44,666 nucleotides of DNA from SIAJ01 sp036266155. GTDB taxonomy: Bacteria; Planctomycetota; Planctomycetia; Gemmatales; Gemmataceae. The notes beneath the pieces are model-generated. The model made no database searches. It had not been told where the DNA came from and saw nothing but the letters and a program-made list of their open reading frames with translations. The DNA is taken from positions 1 through 44,666 of the forward strand of contig DATANR010000087.1 of the NCBI GenBank assembly GCA_036266155.1. Reading direction: 5' to 3'. Made by a program: the position numbers and the translations under genes. Below are positions 15,969 to 25,000 of this stretch, piece after piece. Every line of letters starts with the position of its first letter. Within the stretch, counting starts at the first letter, position 1.

Positions 15969-17041
15969 GCGGCAACCGCGGAGCGAGTATTGCGGCCAAG
16001 CGGGGTGGACGCGGCGGCCAGCGAATCGGAAGTGGTTTCGATCACATAGAGCGGGCGACCGAGCACCTGCTCGTGGATGCGCGCGAGGTACTCGCTGAAC
16101 GCGACGAGCGCTATCCACACCGCTCCGCCGGCCAGATGTCCGCCGACGATGAGCGTGAGTATGAGCCAACTAACCGGGCTCTCCGGCCGGCAGAATATCC
16201 ACGCGGTCGTCGCGCCGATCAAGCTCGTCAGCAACATCGCCCCGGCCATCAGCAACGCCGCATGGAGCGGAACGCGCGAGAACGACAGTAGCCCGTCGCG
16301 AGCCAGACGCACCATGCGTACCAGTGTGAACTTCGACTTACCGGCAAAGCGCGGCGGAGCCGTGAAGGTGACCTCGGCCGTCGGCAAGCCGAGCCAGTGC
16401 ACCATCCCGCGCAGGAAACGATGCCGTTCCGGCATCTTCAAGAGGGCATCGAGCGATTTGCGCGAGAGCAAACGAAAGTCAGCGGCCGACGGGCGGATGT
16501 CCATCCCGCTCATGTTGCGCATGGCGAAGTAGAAGAGCCGCGATGTGAGCCGTTTGAAAATGCCCAGCGAGCGATGATCGCGACGCAGCGTCACGACGAC
16601 TTCGTAACCTTCACGCCAGCGGGCAAGCAGCTCGCGGATCACTGCCGGGGGATGTTGCAGGTCCGCGTCCATCGATATGACGACGTCGCCGCGCGCGTGT
16701 TCGAGGCCGGCCGTGAGTGCCGCCTGATGGCCGAAGTTGCGGCTCAGGCGAATGAAGCGGATGTTCGTGGAGCCCGAAGCGCAAGCGAGGCTGGAGGCCG
16801 AAACCTCGCTGGCGCTTCGGGCTCCACGCATTGTGACATCATCAGTCGCAAGCTGACCTAGAATCACCGGCGTCGCGTCATCCGACCCGTCGTCGACATA
16901 GACGATCTCGGTGTCGAACTCGTCCTGAACGGTGGTCAGGACACGCATCAACGCATCGTGAAACGTGGGAAGGACGGCCTCTTCATTCCAAGCGGGCGCC
17001 ACCACGCTCAACATCGGCCGCCGACGGGGCGGGACGGGCAT
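15965..17041 (-). CDS. GT2 family dolichol/undecaprenyl-phosphate glycosyltransferase (DPM1/GtrB-like)
   Basis: 358 residues from the ATG at 17041, fixed by GGAGGT eight bases upstream; the previous stop is two bases away. The GT-A domain shows SVVAPAWNEEAVLP, VYVDDGSDDAT and the metal-binding VISMDADLQHPP. Two C-terminal membrane helices follow, then a tail typical of GtrB/ArnC-like proteins (GRPLYVIE). These enzymes move a sugar from a nucleotide donor to a polyprenyl phosphate. Residues about 72-92, before IRFIRLSRNFGHQ, are an in-frame Ser/Ala-rich insertion encoded by a palindromic repeat (16766-16828) that relatives should lack. Middle gene of a three-gene operon with a deacetylase and a GT87 protein. 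Confidence 0.94.
   Translation of the reverse strand: MPVPPRRRPMLSVVAPAWNEEAVLPTFHDALMRVLTTVQDEFDTEIVYVDDGSDDATPVILGQLATDDVTMRGARSASEVSASSLACASGSTNIRFIRLSRNFGHQAALTAGLEHARGDVVISMDADLQHPPAVIRELLARWREGYEVVVTLRRDHRSLGIFKRLTSRLFYFAMRNMSGMDIRPSAADFRLLSRKSLDALLKMPERHRFLRGMVHWLGLPTAEVTFTAPPRFAGKSKFTLVRMVRLARDGLLSFSRVPLHAALLMAGAMLLTSLIGATTAWIFCRPESPVSWLILTLIVGGHLAGGAVWIALVAFSEYLARIHEQVLGRPLYVIETTSDSLAAASTPLGRNTRSAVAA
16766..16828. repeat. Palindromic repeat inserted in frame in the GT2 gene
   Basis: Arms of 25 bp (16766-16790 and 16804-16828, one mismatch) flank a 13-base loop. The arm contains GAAGCGCAAGCGAGG. The element adds 21 codons without breaking the glycosyltransferase frame, between the first two GT-A motifs and the RLSRNFGH block. 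It is one of several elements here with a CGYAAGC core. Confidence 0.88.
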
Positions 17042-17043
17042 GT

Positions 17044-17928
17044 TCAGGGACCTCCGGTCCGAACGCCGGGCAGCGCCGACGGGCGAATCGGCACGAGGCC
17101 GGCCCGAGCGCATGCGTCCCGGAATGAAGGCGAACGCAGCAGGGTGGCTTCCCGCGGTCGCCGCAGCAATCCATCTCCTTCATCACAATCCCGACCGATT
17201 AGCGTGTCATCGCGAAAGCCGGGATGACAACACAATTCGATGCTGCCGGTGTTGGCCAGTTCGCCGAGCCAGCGGTCCCAGAAACGGTCGTTGATGCAAC
17301 CCGGATCGGTGACGCCGGCGAGCCAGTCGGCGCCCGCTACGCCGCAAGCGGCGGCACGGCGGGCGGCACGGCGACCAAGGATGTTCAACGTCGTTCGCTT
17401 GATGCGGGCACCCGGCACACGCGCCAGCGTTCCGATCGGCTCAATTACGCGGCGCATGTAAGGGCGGACGTTCGCTTCACGAAACACGTCAAACAGGGCG
17501 GCGTCGCACGGCGGAAACAGCGACACATGCTGATGGCTGTTCACGAGCGCCGGCGGCCGGCCGACGAGTTCCACGAACCGCCGATACTGTGCCACCCACT
17601 CGGCCCGCACGTCGGCCGAGCGAATCTGGCCGAGACAGACGCGCCGCAAAAATGCCCCGAGCGGCCAGAACGAGCCATCCGCCCGAACCAGTGACGGCAC
17701 CTCCGCTGGCGGCAACATCGGCCGGTCGAGCGTCAGATTCGGGTGCCAGCCCAGGTCGGCGGGCGGGCTCGCGTCGAGCCAGGCGCGCACGGCTCGCTCG
17801 GCATCCGGGGCGTTGACGATGAGGACCGTCGCCGTCACCCGTTCTTCGCGAGCCAGTTCGAGAATGGCGCGCGAGGTCTCCGCGCCGATCCCATAGTCAT
17901 CCGCGACGATGGCGACGGGCCGTGACAA
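17044..17928 (-). CDS. ChbG/HpnK (YdjC-like) family carbohydrate deacetylase
   Basis: 294 residues from a TTG at 17928, chosen because AGGAG lies eight bases upstream and the family fold begins at once with VAIVADDYGIG (paired metal-binding Asp). A longer reading from 18255 runs back into a transposase fragment and is not credible. Other family motifs are LGWHPNLTLDRP and VNSHQHVSLFP (metal-binding His) and the late ELCCHPGFRD. The family removes acetyl groups from N-acetylated sugars such as chitobiose or hopanoid-linked glucosamine. It is first in an operon with a GT2 and a GT87 transferase, so deacetylation of a lipid-linked sugar is likely. The stretch AAACGVAGA is encoded by a dispersed palindrome (17335-17354). 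Confidence 0.87.
   Translation of the reverse strand: MSRPVAIVADDYGIGAETSRAILELAREERVTATVLIVNAPDAERAVRAWLDASPPADLGWHPNLTLDRPMLPPAEVPSLVRADGSFWPLGAFLRRVCLGQIRSADVRAEWVAQYRRFVELVGRPPALVNSHQHVSLFPPCDAALFDVFREANVRPYMRRVIEPIGTLARVPGARIKRTTLNILGRRAARRAAACGVAGADWLAGVTDPGCINDRFWDRWLGELANTGSIELCCHPGFRDDTLIGRDCDEGDGLLRRPREATLLRSPSFRDACARAGLVPIRPSALPGVRTGGP
17335..17354. repeat. CGCTACGCCGCAAGCGGCGG repeat, copy 1
   Basis: Exact copy of a 20-base near-palindromic element found five times in the window. Here it is inside the ChbG/HpnK-like gene, read on the opposite strand as AAACGVAG. Confidence 0.8.
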
Positions 17929-18063
17929 GCGCAGCGCTCCTGGCAAGGGCCGGCAAATGATGACCGGTCGCCGGGAAACGGTCAATGCGAGGTTGGGCTG
18001 GCGACGTAACTGGCGCCGACGCCTCCGACAAAAGCCGGCAGTGGGCATTTCTGAGCGATTTCT

Positions 18064-18333
18064 GAGGGCGAACTGGACGTCGGCGCGAAACAGCACCGCC
18101 TCGACGGCCGCGACGTTGGTCCAGTCGAACGCTTCCTGGAGGAACAGCAAGCCGGCCATGGCAAAGAGTTCTTTGGTGGGCCGACCATGCGTGGGGTGGA
18201 AATGCTCGCCCAAAAGCTTGGCGGGCATGAGTTCGAGGAGAACGGCGCGAAACACGGCGGGCCAGCCCTGGTCGAGGCGCTGCCGCGCCCAGGGCGAAAA
18301 GACGCCGGCAAAGGGGTCAAAGAGGGAGTTTTG
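18064..18333 (-). pseudogene. IS1182-like transposase N-terminal fragment
   Basis: Reading the minus strand from just after a TGA at 18334-18336 gives QNSLFDPFAGVFSPW, then EHFHPTHGRPTKELFAMAGL, then DVQFAL, about 90 residues. This resembles the N-terminal domain of IS1182-family transposases (GRPTKEL motif). There is no start codon in the usual place, and after DVQFAL the similarity stops, with no catalytic DDE domain. The fragment is a decayed IS remnant directly upstream of the deacetylase operon and creates a spurious open extension into it. The family name is from memory of the motif and not a search. Confidence 0.65.
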
Positions 18334-18561
18334 TCAGGGGTCGACGGAATGGCGCATGCGTGAGCTAACTCCGTGCTTGGCATAGCGTTAGGATACGAAC
18401 AGCGGCGGCGATCGGCGAGAGCAGAGCGGTCATAAAATCCGGAATAATAATGACTTATGACAATAGACTCTTCTGTCGGGGGCGTCGGCGCTAGTATTTT
18501 GCGTTGCGTCTTTTCGACGTAAGTCCTTACTCCTTAAGCTCCCCAATGCGGTTTTTGAGGG
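18334..18561. other. Intergenic region between the IS remnant and the amidoligase operon
   Basis: No gene seen. It includes an AT-rich stretch around 18430-18470 (AATAATAATGACTTATGACA) that contrasts with the GC-rich surroundings, and a 6-bp hairpin CTCCCC/GGGGAG (18539-18564) with T5 in its loop. The AT-rich part may be the promoter area for the deacetylase operon or leftover IS sequence; I cannot assign boxes. Confidence 0.4.
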
Positions 18562-18614
18562 GAGAGATTGCCAACCCCCTCTATGTGTTTGGCAACCTCT
18601 GTTGGCAATCTCTC
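18562..18614. repeat. Stem-loop repeat, copy B
   Basis: A perfect 14-bp inverted repeat (18562-18575 with 18601-18614, GAGAGATTGCCAAC). The loop contains TATGTGTTTGGCAACCTCTG, matching the right half of copy A at 3575-3617. The right arm appears twice in tandem with slight changes. It lies 15 bases past the stop of the transglutaminase gene (18629), so it could serve as the terminator of that operon. Confidence 0.65.
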
Positions 18615-18628
18615 AATTCTGGCGTCGG

Positions 18629-19504
18629 CTAGCTCACCGGCGCGACGTCCACGGATACTTTCACTTCATGCCGGCCGCCGCCGAGGATGACGCCTTTGAG
18701 CGGGCTGACGTCTTCGTAGTCGCGGCCCCACGCGAGCAGGATGTGGCGGTCGGCGGGAACCTGGTTGTTGGTCGGATCGAGATCGACCCAGCCGGCGTCG
18801 CCGCAAAAGATGCTGATCCAGGCATGCGTGGCGTCGGCGCCGACGAGCCGCGGCCGGCCGGGCGGCGGCAGCGTCGACAGGTAGCCGCTCACGTAACGGG
18901 CCGCCAGGCCGAGCGAGCGCAGGCACGCGAGTTCCACGTGGGCGAAGTCCTGGCAGACGCCCCGCCGCGTTTCAAAGACCTCGGCGACCGGCGTGGCGAG
19001 CGTCGTCGCCTTGGCGTCGTAGACGAAGTCCATGTAGATGCGCCGCGTCAGGTCGAGGGCGGCGTCGAGGATCGGCCGGCCGGATGTGAACGACGCGGCC
19101 GCGTAGTCGCTCGGCGTCTTGCCCGCGGCGGCGAAGCGCGAGTCGAAGGCGTACTGGTAAGCGTCGAGCCAGGCCGGCGAACGGTCGCGGCGCAGTTGAG
19201 CGCGGACTTCTTCCCACGGCGGCGTCGCCGTTGGCATCGGCGTGTCCGGGCGCACCACCATGCGGTGCGAGACGCGCACGACCAACTCGGTATGCTGCTC
19301 CTGCACGGTGAAGTAGGTGACCGGGTTGCCGAAGTAGTCGAGCCGTTCCTCGAAGACCGCGGGTTCGGGCGTGACCGACATGACGGTGCGTTCGACGCGT
19401 TGCCGCGGACTCGACCGCGGCGTCAAGTGCGCGACGTTCTGGCAGAGCGACACGGGGTCGCCGTAGGTGTAGGTCGTCGTGTGCGTGATGCGGTAGTGGG
19501 TCAT
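18629..19504 (-). CDS. Transglutaminase-like protein (cysteine protease fold)
   Basis: 291 residues from the ATG at 19504, which overlaps the previous stop as ATGA; an upstream open stretch to 19780 is inside that gene. The N-terminal beta domain (Bact_transglu_N, about 1-85, MTHYRITHTTTYTYGDPV) is followed by the transglutaminase core with the catalytic Cys in RRGVCQDFAHVELACLR, His in ATHAWISIF and Asp in WVDLDPTNN, a full triad. Such proteins may cleave or form isopeptide bonds. It is the last gene of the five-gene ATP-grasp/alpha-E operon and pairs with the fused ATP-grasp/alpha-E protein, a combination seen in many bacteria. No signal peptide, so cytoplasmic action on a peptide product is likely. 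Confidence 0.94.
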   Translation of the reverse strand: MTHYRITHTTTYTYGDPVSLCQNVAHLTPRSSPRQRVERTVMSVTPEPAVFEERLDYFGNPVTYFTVQEQHTELVVRVSHRMVVRPDTPMPTATPPWEEVRAQLRRDRSPAWLDAYQYAFDSRFAAAGKTPSDYAAASFTSGRPILDAALDLTRRIYMDFVYDAKATTLATPVAEVFETRRGVCQDFAHVELACLRSLGLAARYVSGYLSTLPPPGRPRLVGADATHAWISIFCGDAGWVDLDPTNNQVPADRHILLAWGRDYEDVSPLKGVILGGGRHEVKVSVDVAPVS

Positions 19505-22032
19505 GTTGTCCCTGACAGATGCCGTGCCGCGGTCAGGTGGCTCAGATATTGGAGCGTGATCGTGTCCGACAGCGCGGGCAGCAGCGTGCCGACCTCGTCG
19601 AGCAGGGTCCGCAGATCGGGCCGGCTGTTGTCGAATGTCGCCGCCAGTTTTTCCGCTTCGGCGAGGCGCACGGCGCCGAGCGCGGCCAGCGCGAGCCGTT
19701 GATCCGGCCCTCGACCCGCGAGCCGGGCCGGTCGCGGCAGGTGGCTCACATCGTCTTCGAGCGCCGCGAGTTGCGCACACAACGAGCGCGGGTTCGATTC
19801 ATCCAGCACGACCAGATCGAGCACCGCCTCGGCCCGGAGCGTGCCCATGTAGCGGCGGCGATAGGTCATCGCACTGTCGGCGACTTCAAGGACGGCATCG
19901 AGGACCGGCCCCTCGTTCGGCGCGGCATAGACGAGCGTGCCCTTGAGCAGGGCGATCGTGTGCATGGCCCGTTCGAGCTTGCGGCCGAGATCGAGAAAGC
20001 GCCAGCCTTCGCCGCGCGTCATGCTCTCGACAGCGAGGCCGCCGAACGCGGCGAGGCCGATCACCGTGCGGTTCAGACGATCGAGGACTTCGGCCGGCGT
20101 CGGTCCGTCGGACCCAAACGTGGCAGCCGGGTCGGCGGGGAAGTCGCTGAGGCCGTTGACCACGCGCCACATATCCGTGGAGATCAGATCGCGAACGACG
20201 CCGGCGACACGCCGCAGATCGCGGACGATGCCGGCGAGGCTGCCGGGCCGGGCGACGTCGAACACGGAGGCGACAACCGCGGGGCCGGGATCCTCGGGGA
20301 TGCCGAGTGGCGTATGACCTTCGGCCAGGAGCGCGAGCGCGCGCAGAAGTCCCGGCAGCTCGGCCAAATCCGCGAGGCCTGAGCGCTCGGCAAGACGGAC
20401 GGCGGCGCCACGGAGGAGCCGCGTCGTCCCTTCGGCGCGCTCGGCATAGCGGCCGAGCCAGAAGAGATTGTCGGCCGCCCGGCTCGGCAAGTCGCCGCCC
20501 GCACGCGTCAGTTCCACACGGCCGGCGGCGGGCAACAAGCTAAAGTCGCTGACCGGACCGGCCGCCAGCACCCACGTGTCCTTGCTGCCGCCGCCTCGCT
20601 GCATGGAGACGACGAGCGCATCCGGCCCGCTGCTGACGCGCGTCAGGCCGCCGGGCATGATCGCGAAGCCGTCACCATGAGCCGCGAGGTACGCCCGCAC
20701 GACGACCTTACGCGGCGCCGGCTGGTTGCCCGTGAGGACCGGTGCGGTGGAAAGTTGTAGCCGTTCCTGCGCGACGAACGCATGCGGCCGAGCTTTGACT
20801 TTCTCCAAGAGCGCGGCACGCTGATCCTTCGTCAACTCACTCGGGAACACCGGCTCCATTCGCGCCGCTGGGAAGGTTGGCTTGAGGACGATCTCGTCGA
20901 AGTGGTCGACGACATAGCGCAGACCGTCCGGATCGCCGCACCACCACGTCGACACGGACGGCAGCCACAGCTCCTCGCCCAACAACTCTCGACACAGTCG
21001 CGGCAAGTACGTCATCAACGCCGGTGTCTCGAGCACACCGGTGCCGAGCGCATTGGCCACCGCGACGTTGCCGCTGCGCACCGCTTGCATGAGTCCGGGC
21101 ACGCCGATCGTCGAGTCGGGCCACAATTCCAGCGGATCGCAGTAGTCATCATCGAGCCGGCGGAAGATCACGTCGACGGGCTGCAGGCCGCCGAGCAATT
21201 TCAAGAACACGCGCCCGTCGCGCACGGTGAGGTCGCCGCCCTCGACGAGCGTGTAGCCGAGATAGCGGGCGAGATACGCGTGCTCGAAGTAGGTCTCGTT
21301 GTACGGCCCCGGCGTGAGCAGCACGATTCGCGGGTTGTCCTTGTTCCGCGGGGCGAGCGAACGCAGCGTGTCGCGCAGAGTTCTAAAGAACAGCGCCAGT
21401 CGATGCACGCGGCAGTCCTGGAAAGCCTCCGGAAACGTGCGCGTCATGACGATGCGGTTTTCCAACGCGTAGCCGGCGCCCGACGGGGCCTGCGTGCGAT
21501 CGCCGAGGACGCGGAAGTGGCCGTCGGCCCCGCGGCCGAGATTGGTGGCGTACAGATGCAGGAAACGTTCGCCCGGCAACCGCACGCCGTGACACGGCCG
21601 CAGGAAACCGGGGTTCGGAAAGATCAACTCCGGCGGGACCAAGCCGTTCTGCAGGAGGCGCTGCGGGCCATAGAGATCGGCGAGAATCTGTTCGAGCAGG
21701 CGGGCCCGTTGAATCAAGCCGCGTTCGAGGTGTGCAGCCTCGGCCGGTGCGATAAGCAGCGGGACGGGGTCGAGCTGCCACGGCCGGGCCATGCCGCGCG
21801 GGTCGCCGTACACGTTGTAGGTGACGCCGTTCTCGCGGATGAGGTGCTGTGCGTCGCGCCAGCGCTCGGCGAGTTCGGCGGGACCGAGTTCATCGAGCGC
21901 TTTGAAGAACGGCGTCCAGTGCGAGCGCAGGCGACCGGCCGGATCGTGCGCCTCGTCGTAGCCGCCAGGAATGGGCGGATACCACGGGTGATTGGTGTCG
22001 GTCGCCGGTGCGTCGGAGAGGCCGGAGGGCAT
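19501..22032 (-). CDS. Fused circularly permuted ATP-grasp (DUF404/DUF407) and alpha-E (DUF403) protein
   Basis: 843 residues. The first ~500 are the type 2 circularly permuted ATP-grasp: GVTYNVYGD, ALENRIVMTRTFPEAF, LLTPGPYNETYFEHAYLARY, VDVIFRRLDDDYCDPLEL and RGGGSKDTWVL. The C-terminal ~330 are an alpha-E helical domain, starting RAADNLFWLGRYAERAEGTTRLLR. The lysine block reads VLKPTFPAARMEP, without the GGYGM loop of the separate paralogue at 26470-28005, so the nucleotide site has diverged. ATP-grasp enzymes form amide bonds through acyl phosphates; this subgroup is proposed to make or cap peptides together with alpha-E and transglutaminase partners. It starts 13 bases after the DUF2126 gene and overlaps the next gene by 4 bp. 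Confidence 0.95.
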   Translation of the reverse strand: MPSGLSDAPATDTNHPWYPPIPGGYDEAHDPAGRLRSHWTPFFKALDELGPAELAERWRDAQHLIRENGVTYNVYGDPRGMARPWQLDPVPLLIAPAEAAHLERGLIQRARLLEQILADLYGPQRLLQNGLVPPELIFPNPGFLRPCHGVRLPGERFLHLYATNLGRGADGHFRVLGDRTQAPSGAGYALENRIVMTRTFPEAFQDCRVHRLALFFRTLRDTLRSLAPRNKDNPRIVLLTPGPYNETYFEHAYLARYLGYTLVEGGDLTVRDGRVFLKLLGGLQPVDVIFRRLDDDYCDPLELWPDSTIGVPGLMQAVRSGNVAVANALGTGVLETPALMTYLPRLCRELLGEELWLPSVSTWWCGDPDGLRYVVDHFDEIVLKPTFPAARMEPVFPSELTKDQRAALLEKVKARPHAFVAQERLQLSTAPVLTGNQPAPRKVVVRAYLAAHGDGFAIMPGGLTRVSSGPDALVVSMQRGGGSKDTWVLAAGPVSDFSLLPAAGRVELTRAGGDLPSRAADNLFWLGRYAERAEGTTRLLRGAAVRLAERSGLADLAELPGLLRALALLAEGHTPLGIPEDPGPAVVASVFDVARPGSLAGIVRDLRRVAGVVRDLISTDMWRVVNGLSDFPADPAATFGSDGPTPAEVLDRLNRTVIGLAAFGGLAVESMTRGEGWRFLDLGRKLERAMHTIALLKGTLVYAAPNEGPVLDAVLEVADSAMTYRRRYMGTLRAEAVLDLVVLDESNPRSLCAQLAALEDDVSHLPRPARLAGRGPDQRLALAALGAVRLAEAEKLAATFDNSRPDLRTLLDEVGTLLPALSDTITLQYLSHLTAARHLSGTT

Positions 22033-22045
22033 AGGCTCGTGTCAA

Positions 22046-25000
22046 TTAGCTTACAACTGCCGCCGAGCGCCGCACCGTCGGCCGCTCGACATTCGGCGCC
22101 GATGGCAACTCCGGTTCCGCTTGCCGCAGATCGAGCGTGAACGGGAAATCGCGGTTGCGTTCCACAGGCGGCACCGTCACCGAGCCCGGCGTGTGGCCAA
22201 AAGCGAAGAAGCGGGCGAGCCGGCGTCCCTCGGCCTCGCGGGCATTCACAGGGAACGTCTCATGCGCCCGCCCGCCGGGATGGGCGACGTGGTAGATGCA
22301 GCCGCCGATACTGCGGTCGTTCCACGTGTCGAGCACATCGAACACGAGCGGCGAATGGACGCCGATCGTTGGGTGCAAGCAACTCGGCGGCTGCCATGCA
22401 CGATAGCGCACGCCGGCGACGAACTCGCCATTGGTTCCGGTTGGATGCAGCGGCACACGACGGCCATTGCACGTGACGATGTGCCGGGGATCGGTGAGCC
22501 CCCGCACCTTCACTTGCACGCGTTCCACCGATGAATCTACATAACGAGCGGTGCCGCTGCCCGCGACTTCTTCGCCGAGCACATGCCACGGCTCAATGGC
22601 CGCCCGCAGTTCGAGATCGACGCCGCGATTCGACACTGTTCCATAAGTGGGAAAGCGGAACTCGACATGCGGAGCGAACCACGCGAGGTCGAAGGCATAG
22701 CCGCCCTGGTCGCGCAGTTCGCTGAGCACGTCGTTCAGGTCGTCGGCCACGAAGTGCGGCAGCATGAATCGGTCATGGATGGCCGTCCCCCAGCGGACGA
22801 GTTCGCGCTCATAGGGCTTGCGCCAGAACCAGCTCACGAGGGCCCGCAGGAGCAGTTGTTGCGCGCAGCTCATGCGCGCGTCCGGCGGCATCTCGAACGA
22901 GCGCAGCTCGACGAGCCCGCGACGGCCTTCGGCCGTGTCGGGGTTATAGAGCTTGTCGATGCAGAACTCGGTGCGGTGCGTGTTGCCGGTCGCGTCGACG
23001 AGCAGATGGCGGAACAGGCGATCGACGAGCCACGCGGGCGGCGTCGGCGCGCCGGCGGGCGGCACCTGGCTGAAGGCGATCTCGAGTTCGCGCAGCGCGT
23101 CATGCCGGGCCTCATCCACACGCGGGTGCTGGCTCGTCGGCCCGACGAACATGCCGCTGAACAAGTACGACAGCGACGGGTGATTGACCCAGAAGCCGAC
23201 GAGACTGCGCAGCAGGTCCGGCCGACGGAGGAATGGGCTGTCCGCCGCGGTCGGCCCGCCGAGCACGACGTGGTTGCCGCCGCCGGTTCCGGTGTGCCGG
23301 CCGTCGAGCATGAATTTTTCGGCCGCTAGCCTCGATAGGCGGGCGTCCTCGTAAACGGCTTCCGTATTCTCGACGGCCTCTTCCCAGGAATGAGCCGGGT
23401 GAACGTTGACCTCGACGACGCCGGGATCGGGGGTCACGTTGAGCGAGTTAATGCGGTGATCGCTCGGCGGCTTGTAGCCTTCGATGCGGACGGGCATCTC
23501 CAGTTGCGCGGCCGCCGTCTCGATCGCCGCGACGAGATCGAGATAGTCCTCCAAGAAGCGCACGGGCGGCATGAAGACGTGCACCGTCCCGCCACGCGGT
23601 TCGACGCAGAGGGCGGTACGTACGATGGAGGCTGAATCCCGGCGAGCCGGGAGCGTAAGCGACCGGGGTGAATGCTCCACCGGTCGCTCACGCTCCCGGC
23701 CCGCCGGACTTTGCACCATTGGAAGCACTTGCCGCAGCAAACTTCGCTCAGCAAATGGGTCGAGCGGTTCCTGAAATTGTCGCTCGCCCTCCACTTCCCA
23801 CGGCATCGAATCGAGCGGCAGCCGGTAGCCCATCGGCGAATCACCGGGGATCAGGTACATGCGCTCGCCGCGCAGGAACCACGACCCGCTCTCCCAGCGT
23901 GGGTTCCCGGCATAGCTTCGCCGCAGGGGCAGTGCGTAGCCGACCACGGACTTCAAACCCTGCTCGAAGACGTGCATCAAGCGCGCACGGTCTTCCGGAT
24001 TGTCGAGCTTGCTATCGTGCGGATCGACATTGCTCGGCAGCCGGCATTCACGCCAGAGGTAGTAGAAGGCGTCCTCAAATCCCTCGACAGCGTACTTCGG
24101 ATCGACGTCGAGCCCGGCGGCCAGCGTGGTGATGAACCGTCGCGCGTCGGCGGCGGTAAAGCCGTCGTTGCCGTTCTCTTCGGCGATGAGCGACGGGTTC
24201 CGCCAGATCGGCTCGCGGTCGCGGCGCCAGTAGCAGCCGAACGCCCAGCGCGGCAACGACTCGCCGGGATACCATTTGCCCTGCCCGAAGTGTAGCAATC
24301 CGTTCGGGGCAAAACGATCGCGGAGCCGCTTCAACAGGTCGACGGCGCGTTCACGTTTCACCGGCCCGAGCGCGGCGGTGTTCCACTCCTCGGCATCGCG
24401 ACCGTCGATGCCGACAAACGTCGGCTCGCCGCCCATCGTGAGTCGCACGTCCCATTCACGCAGATCGCGATCGACGCTGCGGCCGAGTGCGTTGATCGCT
24501 TGCCATTGCTGGTCGGTGTACGGCAGCGTCACACGCGGCGCTTCCTTCAGCCGCGTGGCCGACATCATGAAGTCGAACTTCTCTTCGACCTTGTCGTCCT
24601 TCACGCCCGGTCGTTCTTCCCAGGCAAACGAGCCGGTGATCGGCGCCGCGGTCTGCGGATCGGCCGAGCAGGCGAGCGGGATGTGTCCTTCCGAGGCGAG
24701 CAGCCCGCTGGTGGGATCGAGACCGATCCAGCCGGCGCCGGGGACGTAGATCTCGGCCCAGGCATGGAGATCGGTGAAGTCGACAGTCGGCCCCGCGGGC
24801 CCTTCGAGCGGCTTCTCGTCGGCCACGAGTTGGATCAGGTAACCCGAGCAGAACCGGGCCGCGAGGCCGAGTTGGCGAGCGAGTTGGACGAGCAGCCACG
24901 ACGAGTCGCGGCATGAGCCGGAGCCGAGCGTCAGCGTCTCTTCGGGCGTTTGCACGCCGGGCTCGTGGCGAATCACATACTTAACGCGTTCATAGATCGA

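Noticed and set aside
17929..18255. Deacetylase beginning at 18255 with an extra N-terminal domain
   Set aside because: The extra part is a transposase fragment in the same frame by chance; a TTG with a good ribosome site lies just before the conserved domain.
18539..18564. CTCCCC/GGGGAG hairpin as a rho-independent terminator
   Set aside because: The stem is only 6 bp and the T run is in the loop and not after the stem.
20782..24295. Several 200-450 residue plus-strand frames opposite the amidoligase operon
   Set aside because: Composition is Arg/Ala/Val-rich without motifs, and the opposite strand encodes well-known domains along its full length.
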